From contig NZ_JAHOPH010000005.1 of NCBI RefSeq assembly GCF_019798055.1, positions 1-64,000 on the forward strand: 64,000 nucleotides of DNA, in the 5' to 3' direction. Below are positions 25,801 to 40,800 of this stretch, piece by piece. This stretch comes from Salsipaludibacter albus (GTDB lineage: Bacteria; Actinomycetota; Nitriliruptoria; Nitriliruptorales; Nitriliruptoraceae). Made by a program: the position numbers and the translations under genes. The notes under the pieces are model-generated. The model was given only the letters and a program-made list of their open reading frames with translations. It made no database searches and was not told where the DNA came from. Numbering within the stretch: position 1 is the first letter of the stretch; each line of letters opens with the position of its first letter.

Positions 25801-28800
25801 AGGTTGCGGGTCAGGATCCCGCGGTCGCCCAGCACCACGTCACGGCCGGCTTGGCCATCGAGCGCGTCACCGTCGACCCCACCGAGCAGGACGTCGTCAC
25901 CGGCGCCACCACGCACGACGTCGGCCCGGTCACGCTCGGTCCAGGCAGCCTGCGGGTACAGCGTGTACAGCACGTCGATGGTCTCGAACACGCCGTCGTC
26001 GGCGTAGGTGTCGGCATCCGCCAGGGTGCTACCACCGGCAACCACTGCCGCCGGCAGGTCGACCGGTGCACCGCCCAGCACCACGTCGTACACGGCGCCC
26101 AGCCCGTCGGTGGCCACGTCGCGGTACAGGACCACGCGCCCGTCGTCGCCGAACAGCACGTCGTCGTTGCTGCCACCCTGCAGATCGTCCCGGCCGTCCT
26201 CGCCGAACATGATCAGTTCGAGCGAGGCGTCGGTTCCGTCGACGGTGTCGTCACCGTCGTCGCCGTACACCACCAATCGCGCCTCGGCGACGTCGGGGGC
26301 GTCCACCATGATGGTGTCGTCGCCGTCGTTGCCGTACACGGTCGTGATCAGCACCTGCAGGGGGGAGTCGTCGATCGCGCCACCGAGCACGGACTCGACT
26401 GTGCCGACGTCGGCGCCGGTGCCGAGGTGGACCGTGATGCCGCGGCCGAACATGCCGACGTCGGCGCCCCGGGTCCAGAACCCCTGGCCGGAGACGTCGC
26501 CACCTGTCGTGCCGTAGGTGATGGTCCCGTCGGCCAGCCCCGCGATCGTGTCGGCGCTGATCGTGAAGCCGGTGTCGGCAACGGCGCTCTGGTGGTCGGA
26601 CACGGCCAGCGTGTTGGAGCCGGTGCCGACCTCGATGACCAGGTCGCCGTCGACCTCGTCGAGCGTGCCGACGTAGGTCCGGTCGTCGTAGTTGACCGTG
26701 CCGTGCAGGGTGCGCTCGTGCAGTTCCTCGAGGTCCTCGGCCGGGTCGGAGCCGATCGCGCCCTCGAAGCCCTCCACCTCGTCACCGGTGACCTGCGTGT
26801 CGCCCTGGTCTGCGTAGCTGGCGGCGGCGTCCGAGACGTACACCACGTCGTCGCCCGGACCGGTGTCCAGCAGCGTTGTCGTGGCCAGCGTGCCGCGGAC
26901 GTTGAACCGGTCGTGGCCGTCGCCCAGGCGGATGTCGAGCGTCTCGAGGGTGTCGTAGGTGATGCCGTCGGTGCGCAGCAGGTCCGTCGCGTACGTGCCG
27001 GTCGGCTGGCCCGCCGTGTGCTCGGCGACCACCTCGAACGTGACGTCCAGGCCGGCGAGCTCGCCCTGGAAACCGACCAGCAGGACGCGGATGCTGCCCG
27101 GCTCGCCGACCCGCTCGCCGGACTCCCACACGTACACGCTGTTCGCGCAGCGGCTGTCACGCTCGCCGGTGGTCCCCAGCCGGCCGCAGCCCGTCTTGAG
27201 GTAGCGGTCGTCGTCGATCGAACCGTCCGGCAGCACCCACTGGCGGTTGAGATCCTCGTCCAGCGCCAGCGTGCCGTCCTCGTTGACGATGTAGCCGTCC
27301 GCCGGCAGCGGCTCGAGGTACGGGAACAGCGCCTGCTGGATCAACCCGGCCAAGAGGTATCCGTCCAGCCCGTCGACGACCGTGGCGCCGTCGTACGAGC
27401 GGTAGTCGCCGTACGGCGTCTGGCCGATCGCCACGAGTGCCGCGATGGCCGCGTCCGTGATGTCGACCCACTGGTCGATGTCCACGCCCGGGTCGTCGAC
27501 GTCCAGGGTGCCCGCGGCCCGGAAGGCCTGGATCCGGATGCGGAAGCCGGTGACGTCGGCGGACAACTCCAGCGAGAACAGGTCGTCGACGGTGGTGGAC
27601 ACCATGTCGAAGCCGACCAGGCTCGTCTGGGTCAGCGTCCCCGTGTCGTCGTCGCCAGCACCGCTGCGATCGTCGCCGCTGTCGTCGACCACGACGGTGT
27701 CGTCGCCACCCTCGCCCGAGACGAGCAGCTGCGCGTCGATGGACTCCAGCGTGCCGGCGTCATCGGTGACGGTCACGGTGTCGTCGCCGGCGCCACCGAG
27801 GATGCGGGTGTGGCCCAGGATCTCGCGGACGGTGACGACGTCGTCGCCGTCGTGGCCGCGGATGGTGGTGGTGCCGACGTGGGTCGTGACGACCTCGACG
27901 GTGTCCACGCCCGAGCCGAGCAGCACGTCGAGGGCCTCGATGCCGTCGTACTCGATGCCTCGCGGGCCCATCCCCAGGCCGAGCAGGGCGTACCGGCTCA
28001 CCGTCACCGACTCGTTGCCGTCGGGTGCCGCACCGATGCTGTCGAGGTAGTCGTGGAAGCCGTCGGACAGCGTCGAGGTCTGGGCGCTGGCCGTGGTCAC
28101 GTCCAGCGACTGGTCCGCGACGTCGTCCTCGTCGTGCACGACCAGCGTGTCGACCGCACTCTGCTCGATCACGTCGTAGGACGAGTTGGGCGTGATCCGC
28201 AGGTCGGGGCTCGACTCGCCGGGCAGCATCACCGGGGTGAAGTTGGCGAGCGGGTAGCCGAAGGTGGACGGTCCGCCGTCGACGTACAGCGCGCCCTGAA
28301 TGCGGTTCACGCGGGCCGGCGCCTCGGCGGTGGCCTGCAGGATGCGACCGTCGACGACGTCGTCCTGGACGGCCCGCAGCTGCACCTCGAACCCGGTGGC
28401 GAGGTTCGCGACGGTGAAGACGAGTTCGTGCGACAGCGCCCACGCGGACCACACACCGCCACCGACCGGGCGGAACCGCAGTTCGACCTGGACCGCCTCC
28501 CGCGTGATCCGGTCCGTGCCGTCGTCGACCTGGGTCAGCGTCGGGATCGACCGGGCAGTGACGGTCACGGTCTCGCCGGCGGCAAGGGTGCCGCTCAGCC
28601 GGATGGTGTAGGAGTCGAGGACCTGGGCGCTGCTGTCGGAGTCGGTGGTGACGGGCCCGTCGGTGTCCTCGTCGACGCCCTCGGTCACGACGGTCGCGCC
28701 GTCGGACTCCTCGATGATCACCTGGACGTCGTCGGGGTGGGTGTCGTCGTCGATCGTGCCCACGACCAGCACGCCGACCTCGCCGCCGGCCACGAGGTGG

Positions 28801-31800
28801 CGGATGGTCGAGAACCGGAAGCCCTCGACGATGTCGTCGTCGACGGCGGTGACGACAATGGTGACGACCTCGCCCGGCGTCAGCGCGACGGTCACGTCGT
28901 CACACTGCATCGCGCCGCCGTCCACGGCGACGCAGATGCCGGCGGGCAGGTCGATCGTGACCTCGACCTCGGTCGTGCCCGTGCCGGTCAGCCCCAATTG
29001 GTAGCTGTCGATGGTCGTGCCGTCCTCGCTGACGGTCGTGCCGACGCCGGACTCGACCGCGACGACCTCCTCGACGTCGTCGTCGAGCATGCGCACGAAC
29101 AGGTCGTTGAGCACGACCGCGTCGTACTCGCCGACGCCGCGGACCTCCCACGTGTCCAGCGCCGCAGGGGCGATGCCGTCGTCGAAGCCCCCCACGACCG
29201 TGATCGACCCGGCCGTGTTCGACGCGATCTCGTAGAGCTCCTCGTCGCCCCCGGCGCGGCGCAGCACGAGCGTGAGCCCGGACAGGTCGCGGACGACACC
29301 GTCGAGCAGGAACGCCGAGGTGTCCACCGTGAGCAGGGTCGTGGCCGTGGAGCCGGCCGCCACCACACCGTCCAGGTAGCCCTCGACGGTGTGGCGCACC
29401 GCCGTGGTGCGGTCACCCTCCCGGCCGGTGTCGATCACGGCACGCACGTGGATCGTCTGGGCGAGCCACCAGTTGGTCTCGTCGAAGACCAGGACGATGC
29501 CACGCGTGTCCCACGTGCCGTCCGCACCGGTCAGCGACAGCTCGACGTTGAACTCCGGGCCGAAGGCGCTGTTGATCTGGTCGTTGGTGAGGATCGCCGT
29601 GAGGGCGTCGATCCGGACCTTGCTGTCCGGACGCTTCGTCAGGCGGACCTGGTAGGTGTCGGTCAGCCAGGCGACGAAGTCGTCGGTCGAGCCGCTGGCG
29701 CGCTCGGTGACGACCGTCGAGCCGTCCGATTCGATCAGCAGGACGGCCGCCTCGTCGTCGTCGACGACCTCGGCCGCGACGCCGTCGATGGTCGTGCCCG
29801 CACCGATGCCCTCCTCGATCTCGTGCACGACGAGCGCGCTGTGGCCGACGAGGTCGTCCGCGGGGACGTACACCGGCGCGTAGGTCGTGCTGCCGTCCTC
29901 GCCGATGACGGTGGGCACCAGGTTGGACGCCACCTCGATCGTGTCACTGCCCAGCCCGCCGTAGACCTCGACGGCGACGGCCGCGTCGGTGGACAGGACG
30001 TGGATCCGGTCATTGCCCTCAACGGCGTCGACGGCCAGCAGTTCGATCGCGGCGAAGTCGATGAAGCGGCCACCGCCGTAGACCCCATCGGCGGTGACCA
30101 CGAACACGTCGTCGGCCTCGGTGCCGATGATGTAGAGGCGGTCGTAGCCGTCGCCACCGTTGACGTTGACCGGGGCGTTCATCGCGTAGGAGATCGTGTC
30201 CGCGCCCGCGCCGGCGACCAGTTGGGTCTCGGAGTCCTCCTCGATGAAGGTGCGGATGACGAACGTGTCGTCCCCGTCCTCGCCGTTGAGGGTCAGCACG
30301 GCCCGGTTGCGGAACACCAGCATCAGGTCGTTGCCGGCGCCACCGTTGACGGTCGTGGACTCCGAGATGCCGTTGGACAGCATCCCCTGGGTCGTGTCCA
30401 GCAGGAACGGCGGGACGAACTGCGGGTCGAAGCAGGCGTCGCTGCCCGGACCCTCCGGGATGCCGGTGTCGAAGCCGTCCAGGCAGGCCTCGCCGAACAG
30501 CTGGCCGACCTGGACCGAGTCGTCGCCATCTCCCAGGTCGATGGTCGTGGCCACGGTCGTGTCGTCGAGGGCCACGCTGTCGTCGCCCGACAGCGTGCGG
30601 ACGACCAGGTTCTCGATGCCGTCTCCGTAGAAGACGAACTCGGCGCTGGCCCACCCGGTCTCCACGTCGACGAAGCCGTTGAGCAGGGCGACGAGCTCGG
30701 CCCGCAGGAGGAACTGATCGTCGCCCCCCTCCCCGAGGTCGTCGGCGTCGGTTCCCTGGACCACCAGGTCGTCGATGCCGCTGCTGCCGCTGTCGTCGAC
30801 GGTGACGAACGACTCGTCGGTGCTGGACAGCTGGACGAAGAACGTGTCGCTGTCGTTGCCACCGTTGAGGGTCAGGTCGGCGTCGATGTCGTTGGTGTCG
30901 GGCGTGCCGGCGAACAGGTTGACCTGCAGCGAGTCGTTGCCGGTCCCGCCGAACACCTCGGTGGCGTGGTCGATCGTCTCGACGTCCAGCACGTCGTTGC
31001 CGGCCCAGCCGTTGATCGTGGTGACCGCGCCGGTGCTGGCGAGCTCGACGTGGTCGGTGTCGCTGCCGAGGTTGACCTCGAGCGTCTCGACGCCGGTGTA
31101 CGCGATCCGCCCGGTGGAGCCGTCGACGACCCGGTCGGCGATGGCGACGGCGGCGTCCAGCGGCACCAGGCCGGAGGTGTCGACCGTGATCGCACCCAGG
31201 TCGTGGCCGGCCGCGCCGCCGAGCGCCCCGGTGAACGTGATCCGGAAGGTCGTGCCGTCCAGGCGGATCAGGCTGGTGCGCGACACGAGCACCTCGCCCG
31301 GGCTCGCCCCGAGCGCGGCGACGATCGCGGCGGCGACCTCGGCGCCGGTGGCGTTGAGTGCGAACGTGGCGTCGTTGCCGTCGATCGTCAGCACGACGTC
31401 GCCGTAGGATCCGTGCTCGATCGTGAGGACGCTGACGCGGTCCGACGCGGTGTTGTTGGCGTCGATCGTGGCACCCAGGCCCTCGACCGTCGACGCGGTC
31501 ACCGTGCCGACCTGCTCGGTCGCCGTGGCCTGGTCGTTGACGGTCAGGTCGTCGTCTCCGGTGCCCATGTCGACGTCGAGGAGGCCGACGACGTCGTCGA
31601 TGGTCTGGTCGCTGCCGCCGACGTCGACCGTGTCGTTGCCGGCGCGGGTCCACAGGCCGGTCTCGCCGGCATGCGTCGAGTGGACGACGAACGTGTCGTT
31701 GCCCGTGCCCAGCCGGATGTTCAGGTATTCCAGCCCGGCGTAGGTGATGCCGTCGGCGCCCATGCCGAGGCCGGTCAGCAGGGTGCTGGTCAGCTCACCG

Positions 31801-34800
31801 GTGTTGTCGGCGCCGTCAGCCCAGTCGGACACGTTGACCGTGTCGCCGGCGCCCGCACCGCTGCCACCCTGCCCGTCGATGGTCAGTGCCCCGAGGATGG
31901 TGTTGACGGTGCCGCCGGTCGGGCTCCCGGTGCTGGACACGTCCACGACGTCGTCGCCACCGCCCAGCAACAGCGTGGTGTCGGTCTCGCTGTCGGCGTC
32001 GGTGTTGCCCGGGCCGTTGGTGCTGGTGACGTCGACGAGGTCGATCCCATCGCCGAGCGCGACCTGGAGGTGCTCGACGTCGCGGTAGGTCACGCCGCCG
32101 GCCATGCCGAACCCGGTGATGGTGGAGCGCGTGATCGTGCCGGCGGTGCCACCACCGTTGCCGGTGTCGTCCAGCCACAACCGGTCGCTGGCCTGCGGCG
32201 CGTCACCGTCGATGGTGACGACTCCGTCGATGTTCGCGATCGTCCCGCCGGTGGCGATCGCCCCGCCGTCGTCGGCGACCGACAGGCTGCCGAGCTCGAC
32301 GTCGTCGTCGCCGGCCTCGCCGTGGATGGTCACGGTCGACCCGGTCGGCGCGCTCTGCAGCGCAAGGTCGTCCGCGCCGGCGCCCAGGTCGATGGTCGTC
32401 ACGCCGCCGTGGACGGACACCACGGTCAGGCGGTCGTCGCCGCTGCCCAGGTCGAGGTTGAGCGTTTCCAGGGCCAGGTACGTGATGTCGCCGTTGCTGT
32501 AGCCGGTGAACGTGTCGTTGGTGAGGGAGCCGGTGTCACCGGTGGTGTCGGCCCGGTCGCTGATCGTGGCGAGGTCCGACGTGCCGGTCCCGCCATCGAG
32601 GACCAGGTCGGCGTCGATGTCCACCAGCGAGCCGGCGTTCGTGCCGGCGTCGGACGACACGTTGAAGATGTCGTTGCCACCACGCGCCTCGATGGTGGTG
32701 ACGCCCGACGTGCCCTGCACGTCGATCGTGTCGCCGCCGCTGCCCAGCCGGACGTCGATCGTGGCGAAGCCGGTGTAGGCGATGCCGTCCGGGTGCAGGT
32801 CGAGGCCGTCGAGCAGCGTCTTCGTGACCAGCAGGGTGTCGCCGCTGGTGTCGCTGGTGTCGTCGACGTCCAGCGAGTCCGTGCCGGTGCCGCCGTCCAG
32901 GTCCAGCGGGGCGTCGATCGTCGACACGACGCCGCTGGGGTTGGAGCAGGTCCCGGCAATGGCGTCGCACGTGGCGGCGCTGCCCACCACGACCTCGTCG
33001 GCACCGGCCCCGAGGTCGATGGTCAGGTCCGTGAGCAGGCTGGTGACGGCGATGTCGTCGGCGCCACCCAGGGTGTTGATCGTCACGGTGTCGTGGTCGG
33101 GGGTCGCGGCGGCCACCACCAGGCCGGTGTTGGCCACGACGAACGTGATGTGGCCGATCCATTCCGCGCGCAGGGTCGGGACGTCGGCGGGCGTCGCGAC
33201 CTCGACCTCGAACACGCCGTCGCCCTGGGACAGCGTGGGCGGGGCCGCCTCCATGGCTCCGGACACCAGCACGGTGTCGTCGGTGCCCAGCAGGTTCAGC
33301 GTGACCGTGTCCTCGCTGATCGTCTCGGGGACGATCTCCTCGCCCACCGTGGGACAGTCGGCCTCCGTCTCGCCCGCGCCCAGCGACGCGATGCACTCGT
33401 CCCGGTCGGCCTGCGTGGCGAGCACCTGGGCCTGGTACGGCGCCGAGGAGATGACGAGGTCCTGGAGGCCCACGCTGTCGACGGCACCGGTCAGGGTCAG
33501 GTCGTCACTGCCCTGCAGACGCAGCAACAGGTACTCGAGCCCGGTGAGCACCAGCGGCGTCGCGCCGTCGTAGGACAGCTCGAGGTCGTCGTCGGACGTG
33601 TCCGTCGTGCCCTGGTCGTTGAGCGACAGGACGATCGTCTCGCTGGTCAGGGCCCCCACGACCTCCAGGCTGTCGTAGCCCAGGCCCGGGTCGAGGGTTT
33701 CGCCGGCCAGTTGCGAGCCGTAGCCGAAGAAGACGTCGTCGCCGTCGCCACCGATCATCGTGTCGACGCCACCCTGCCCGTCCAGGAAGTCGTCGTCGTT
33801 GCAGTCCGCGGTGCAGCCGTCGGCGGTGCCCCCGACCAGCGTGTCGTTGGCCGAGCCACCGATCAGGATGTCGTTGCCGGCCTCGCCGTACAGGGTGGCC
33901 GCCCCGGACCCGCTGGCCGCCAACCGGTCGTCGCCCGTGCCGCCGTGTGCCAGCACCGGGGCCGTCACGTCGGGGTAGACGACCAGCGAGTCGTTGCCCT
34001 CACCGAAGCGGCCCTCGATGTCGGTCACGGCGCTCGCCAGGTGGGCCTCGGTCCGGCCGAACGCGGACACGACGTAGTGGTCGACGCAGGGCAGCGGGCC
34101 ATCCAGGTCCGGGTCGATGCACCGCAGGAAGACCTCGTACTCCTCGTCGGTGGCGTTCGGCGAGACGGTGCGACGGTTCCCGCGGTCACCAACGTTCAGC
34201 AGCAGGGTGCCGTCCGGCTGCAGCTCGGCGAGGTTGGGTGGTGGGATGTCGGCGTTGATCAGCCTGTCGGGCAGCGTGAACGTGGCGATGGTCACGGTCT
34301 TGGTGACGTCGCCGAACAGGGTCTCGACGGTGAACCGTGCCTTGACCTTGACGGAGGAGCCCAGCGCGCCGCTGACCGACACCTCGACCTCGACCCCCGC
34401 CAGGGTGATGCCGAGGATCTTGACCTTGACGCTGCCCTCGACCGAGGCCAGGAAGGTCCGGCCGCCGTCGGGCAGGGACCCGTCCACCTGGGGCTGGCCC
34501 AGCGCCTGCAGGTCGGCGAGCAGGGCCGCCGGCAACGGCTCCATGACCTGGTTGTCGCGGTCGTAGTAGTTCGACAGGTCGTCGCGGCAGGTCTTGGAGG
34601 TGTCGCCACCCGAGCGCAGGCAGTACGACGCGTGCGCGGTGAGGCGACCCTCGATGCCGGTCCCGGCGATGGTCAGGTCGACGCGCCCGGTCAGGGTGAA
34701 CTTGAAGCTGCCCCAGGACGCGATGAACCCGGAGGCCGACAGCTCGAGCGGTCCGAAGTCGGCGGACAGGCTGGCCCCGACGTACCACTGGTCCTCGCCG

Positions 34801-37800
34801 AGCTCGCCCCCGACGTAGATGACCACCGAGCCCGACATCTCGATGACCGACAGCACGTCGACGGAGCCGGACGTGGCCAGGATGAATGTTTCGTGGCCCG
34901 CGCGGGTGTCGATGGTGAGCGTGCCGCCGAGGTCGAGCGTGAACACCGACAGCAGGTCGGCGTCGATGTCGATCTGGGCCGACAACTGCAGGCCCTCGGA
35001 CGAGATCGACGCCACCGCCCGGGCGTCGACCGACAGCCCCACGGTCTCGGACACGCCCAGCATGAACTCAACGGCCAGCACCAGCTCGAAACGATCGCCA
35101 CTGACCGCCACCGCACCCAGGCCGGTGGCCGTCGCGAAGCCCGCGATGTTGATGTCGCCGGCGAGCACGACCACCACGTAGGCCCCGCAGGCGTCTTCGT
35201 CGGTCCCGCCGCAGGCCGTCCAGGTGATGTCGCCGTCGTCGTAGCCGTCCTGGCGCAGCAGGGCTCCGATGGTGCCTTCGTCGGCACCGATGCGACCGTC
35301 GACGGTCGAGGTGATGCGGGGCGCCCGAGCGTCGATCCGGTAGCAGGCGGGCTCGGCGTCGGAGGGGTCCCCCTCGCACACCACGAGGCTGGCGAGGACC
35401 GAGGCGACGAGGCTGTCGGCGCCGGCGATGGAGCAGTCCGGGTTGTCATCGGTGGAGCAGTCGGCCGTGCTGCCCACGCCGTTCATGTACTCCAGGAGCC
35501 GGTCCGGCAGGCGCATTTCCTGGTCGAACCCGGTGGAGTTGAAGATGAGTCGGGCATCAACGGTGAGTTCCAGGAGGGGAACGTCGAGCGAGAGGTTGAT
35601 GCCGAAGTCTGCGGCGACGCCTTGCGAGTTGAGGATGATGACCCCGACCGCACCGATCTGCACGAGCGGGTCGGACGAACCGATGTCGGGCCCGATGGTC
35701 ATCTCGCCGAGTGCGAACAGCCGCAGTTCTTCGTTGCCGGCGTCGAAGTCGAGCCCGAGGGCGAACAGTCCGTCGATGCGCGCCAGGTCATGGATCTGCA
35801 GGAACCCGGCCGCCTCGATGCTCAGGAAGGTCCGGTCGAAGGCCAGGATCATCGGGTCCGAGCCCGTGTCGACGGCCAGGCCGGCCTGCTCCACGCCCCC
35901 GGCGTCCTCGTAGGTGAAGCTGCTGAGGAAGTTGATGCCGGACATGCTGGCACCACCGGAGGTCAGAGCGAAGCCCAGGTTGAGCTGCAGGCCGAGCGTC
36001 CCGGACGCGGTCAACCCGGGGATCCCGACGACCTCCAGCGCACCCAGGTCGACCTCGGCGGCCAGGAACACGCCGGCGTCCGCCGTGCTGATCCCGACCC
36101 CGACGAACAGCGCGAAGTCCAGGTTCGACAGCGCGAAGCCGATGGCGTCGGGGTTGGTCACCAGCTGGCAGTCGTCGTTGGACGCGGCTGCGGTGACGCC
36201 GTCCGTGGGGTCGTCGTCGGCGGAGCAGTCGGTCCCGGCCGGGGCGTCGTCGGTTGGCTCGAACACCAGGTCGTTGGTCGCGACGTCGTCGACCGTGGTC
36301 CAGTGCGGCCCGCCGATGCCGACGAACGCGTACAGGTCGAGACCTGCCAGGGTCATCGTGACCAGGTCGCTGACGCTGGAGCCGTCGACCAGGGTGACGT
36401 CGCCGCCGGGTCCGAGGTTGAAGGCCAGCGACCCGCGCACGACCATGATCCCGAAGATGTCCAGGGTCACGAGCCGGACGGCGGCACGGACCTTCACCCC
36501 GTCGTAGAGCAGCAGCTCGACGACGTCCTCGCCGTCGTCGTCCAGCGCCCCGGTGCGGATCGCGAACGGCTGGCAGGTCTCGGTGACGACCACGACGTCG
36601 GCACCGAGGTCACTCGCCGTGCACCCGCTGTCCGTCGCGTACTGCTCCCAGTCGATGACCGGCAGGACCGGGACGAAACTCAGCAGCGGGGTCGCGATGT
36701 TCACCTCGACCTGGATGCCCCGGAGGCTGGCGGTGATGCCCTCGCCAACGTCGGAGAGACCGACCAGCTCGGCCACGTCGACGCTCGCACGCAGCGTGAT
36801 GTAGCGGATGGGGTCGGCCACGAACGTCGGCGTGCCGATCGCCAGGGCCACGTCGAGGTCGCTGACCGCGATCCCGACGGCCTCGACGTTGGCGACGAAC
36901 CGGCAGTCGGGGTTCTCCTCGTTGGCCGAGACGCCGTCGTCGGGGTCGTCGTCGGCCGAGCAGTCCGCCCCCGTGCCCTCCCGCGCCTCGAAGGCGATGT
37001 CGGTGGTCAGGTCGTCGGGGTCGACCGTGGTCCAGTGGGGGCCGCCCACGCCGATGAAGGCGTAGACGTCGGCCAACCCCAGGGTGAAGAAGCTGACCTG
37101 CTTGCGTCGGACGCCGTCGTCGCCCTCGTCGCCCAGGATCACGTCCAGCAGATCGCCGGCGAAGCCGAGCGTGTCGAGCGCCGCCTCGAGCACGTCCTCG
37201 GCCACCACCGGCACCACCGGCACCGTGTAGGCCGGGCCGAGCTCGAAGTAGCCCGACCCGCGCAGGTGCACGAACTCGGCGATGCCCACGACCAGCAGTT
37301 CGGCGCCACCCCCGATGCGCTGGTTGCCGTCGAAGGTCAACCACACCGGGGCGCCACCGGTGACCACGTCGTAGCCGGCCGGGTCGTCCACGATCCCGTC
37401 GCCGTTGCGATCCGACTCGTCGACGTCGGCGGTGCCCGCGTCGTCGTCGACCGCCGGCCAGCTCAGGGCGAAGTCGATCACCGGGGTGCCGATGAGGGCG
37501 CTCGCCCCGCCGGGCCAGCCGGTCGAGTTGTTGACCTCCACGCGTACCTGCTTGGCAGCCAGGGTGATGCCCGGCACGCCGACCAGCTCCAGCAGGTCGG
37601 CGTCAGCCGACAGGGCGTAGAAGCGGGGGAGCTGGCCGTCGATGGCCGACAGGGCATCGAGTCCGGTGCCCGTCGGCGTGAAGATGGCGAAGCCGAAGTC
37701 GATGCCGGTCCCGTAGAAGCCGACCGAGTCGGCCGCCTCCACCTCGGCCCGGGTCAGGTCGAGGTCGTCACCGGCGTCCAGTCCCCCGGGCGCCACCCCG

Positions 37801-40800
37801 AGGAACAGCGTGACGTCGGTTGCGCCGAACTCGAGTGACGTGACCTCCACGTTGTGCAGGTACTGCAGGTCGTCGGAGATCGCAGTCCCGTCGTCGGGCA
37901 CCACGCGCAGGCACGGGTCCTCCGTGATCGGGTCGCACACGTCCCCGTCCTCGGTGCCGTCGTCGGTGTAGCTCGGCGTGGTGCCCAGGGCATCGAGCAG
38001 GTCACCGAAGACGTCGCCCGCCAGCGTGGCCACGTCGGCCGGGAAGCCGGTCGCGACCTGGACGATGTGGGCGGGACCCATCTCGAAGCCGAACGTCCCG
38101 CTCAGCCACACGAAGTCGCCCAGCTGCAGCAGCCCCCGACCGATGGTCAGGCCGATGCGCTCGTTGCCGTCGAAGTCGATCCACACCGGGTCGTTGCCCT
38201 CGCCGGTGGCCACGGCGTAGCCCATCGGGTCGCCACCGACGCCATCGCCGTTGGTGTCGGACTCGTCGTCGGGCGTGGTCGGGTCGTCGGTCATCGCCGG
38301 GAACGTGGTCGCCCAGTCGACCACTGGCGGCCCCAGGCCACCGGGCCAGGACTCCGCGGTGTTCATGTACACGTCGACGTCGGTGAAGGTCGCGGTGATC
38401 CCCGGCACGCCCACCAGCGACACCTCGTCGACGTGGAACTTCAGCGCCTGGAACGTCGGGATCCAGTCCAGCCCGGTGAAGGACGCCAGGGCCGGGGTCA
38501 TGACGACGAAGCCCATCTGGGCCCCCGTGGCGAACAGGCCGATGGCATCCTCGCCGAGCTCGTCCCGGTCGACCATCCCGTTGCAGTCGATGTCGGCCGC
38601 GAGGTACAGCGAGCCGTCGCAGTCCTCGCCGTCGTCGCCGGTGCGGCGGACCAGCGTGGCGGCGATCCCGGAGTTCACCCCCAGGAACAGGCTGCCGTTG
38701 GTGATCCCGCCCCGCAGGATCTTGACCAGCAGGTCGGTGATGGTCGCGTAGTCGTCGCTGATCGCGGTGCCGCCGCCGACCAGGTCGAGGAAGTCGTCGA
38801 TCACGTCCTTGGCCGCGTCGACCAGGCCCTGTGCCGCGGCTCCGAGCGACCCCGGGGCGTCCGCGGCGGCCTGGATCAGGTCGATGAGGTTGGTGGGCAG
38901 GCCCGTGGCCACGGTCACCCTGGTGGACTCGCCCTCCTGGAAGGCGAACCCGCCGGTGATGGTGGCCACGCCGGAGATGGTGGCCAGCGCACGGGTGGCC
39001 GAGATGCCGAACTGGGTGCCCTTGCGGGTGAGGTGGACGGGTTCGTTGCCGAAGCCCTCCGTCCCGGTGTCGACCCGGAAGCCTGCCGGCGTCGCCTCGT
39101 CCACCGTGGTGGTCGAGGGGTCGTCGGCGACCTCGGGGTACGAGGACGTGAAGTCGATCGTGGCCGGGCCCTGGCCGAAGCCCCAGCTCTCGCCGCCGTA
39201 GGCATTGACCGTGGCGCCGACGAGCGCGCCGGTGAACAGCCCGCCACCGAGCAACGCGGCCTCCTCGACGAATGCCTCGAAGCCGTACATCGAGTCGGGG
39301 AACAGGTCCCCGATGGCCGGGAGCGAGCCGAGGGTGGGCTCGAAGATGCCCAGCCCGAAGCTGACCCCCGTCGCGTGCAGGCCGATGGCATCGTCGCCGA
39401 GCTCGTCGACCTGGATCAGGTCGTCACCCGTGTCGGTCCACGCGCCGTTGAACCCGGCCCACAGCGAGATGTCGGAGCCACCCACCTGCAGGGTCGCGGC
39501 CTCGGCGTTCAGGAGGTACTTGAAGTCGGGGGTGAACGCGAGCCGACCGTCGGCCTCGGCCTTGCAGGCCGCGAGGTCGGTGGGGTCGCACGTCAGGACC
39601 GGCAGCAGCTCGAGCCAGTCCTCGAACTCGTCGTAGAGCCCGGTCCCGGCCAGGGCGTCCTGCACGAGCGTCACGCCGGCATCGCGGAAGGCCTCGAACG
39701 TGGCCGGCAGTTCGCTGCCGAACAGTGCCATCAGCCCGATCCGGAACTCGGTGCTGAAGCCGGTCGCGACGTCCACCAACGTCGTCGGCCCCTTCTCGAA
39801 GAACACCGAGCCGGCGATCTGGAGGTACTCCCCCAGCCGCAGGGTGGCGTTGCCGACCGACACGCGGATGCGCTGGTTGCCGTCGTAGTCGAGCAGGACG
39901 GTGGACCCGACGTCGTTGCCCAGTTCGAAACCGGGGTCGCCCCCGTCGCCGGGGAACGACGTCGCCCAGTCGATCACCGGTGGCCCGAGGTCGCCCGGCC
40001 ACGGGTCGCCGTCGTTGACCTGGATCTCGATGCCCTCGAGCGTGGCGACCACGCCGGGCACGCCCACCAGCGCGGCTTCGTCGACGGTGAACCGGATCGC
40101 CGTGAAGGTGGGGACCCAGTCCAGCCCGGCGACGTCGGCCAGGAACGGGGTCGCCACCACCATGCCGAAGTTCGCCTCGGTCACCAGGAGCCCGACCGCG
40201 TCCTCGGACAGCTCGCAGGCGTCGATGATGTTGTTGCGGGCGGTCCCCGCCGCGCAGTCGTCGCCCGCCCCGTCGTCACCTGCCAGGTACGGCAGCCCGC
40301 TCGTGGAGTCGACCAGCACCGTGCCGTCGAACCCGGGGTTGTAGCCCACGAAGATGCTGCCGTCGGTGACGCTCATCTTCATGAACGACACGCCGACGTT
40401 GCTGATCGACTTCCAGTCGTCGGCGATGTCGGTCTCGGTGTCGCCGGACAGCGCGTTGACCAACGCCTCGATCGAGTCCTTGATCTCGGTCGCGATGGCC
40501 TCGAGCTCGTCGGGCAGCTCGCCCAGGGCGTTGCCGGCCAGGGCGTCGAGCAGGTTGCTGGGCAGCCCGGTGGCGACGGTGACCGACTGGCTGCCGCCGT
40601 CCTCGAAGGTCAGCCGCCCGGTGATCGTCAGGTACTCGCCGACCGACAGCAGCACGGTGTCGGCGGAGAAGCCGGTGACCGGGTCCTCGAAGTCCAGCAG
40701 GACCGGGTCGTCGGGGTCACCGGTCCCGACGGCGAAGCCGGCCGGCGTCGACTCGTCGATCGTGTCGGTGGTGGCGTCGTCGTCGATGGCGGGGAAGCTG

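Noticed and set aside
24170-26340. CRISPR array
   Set aside because: The repeats are in-frame GGxGxD protein repeats with variable DNA sequence and spacing, not identical direct repeats with unique spacers.
33710-33985. Classical RTX toxin exported by a type I system
   Set aside because: No ABC exporter or membrane-fusion gene is near, no pore-forming domain is visible, and the protein has an N-terminal Sec-like signal and a C-terminal membrane span.
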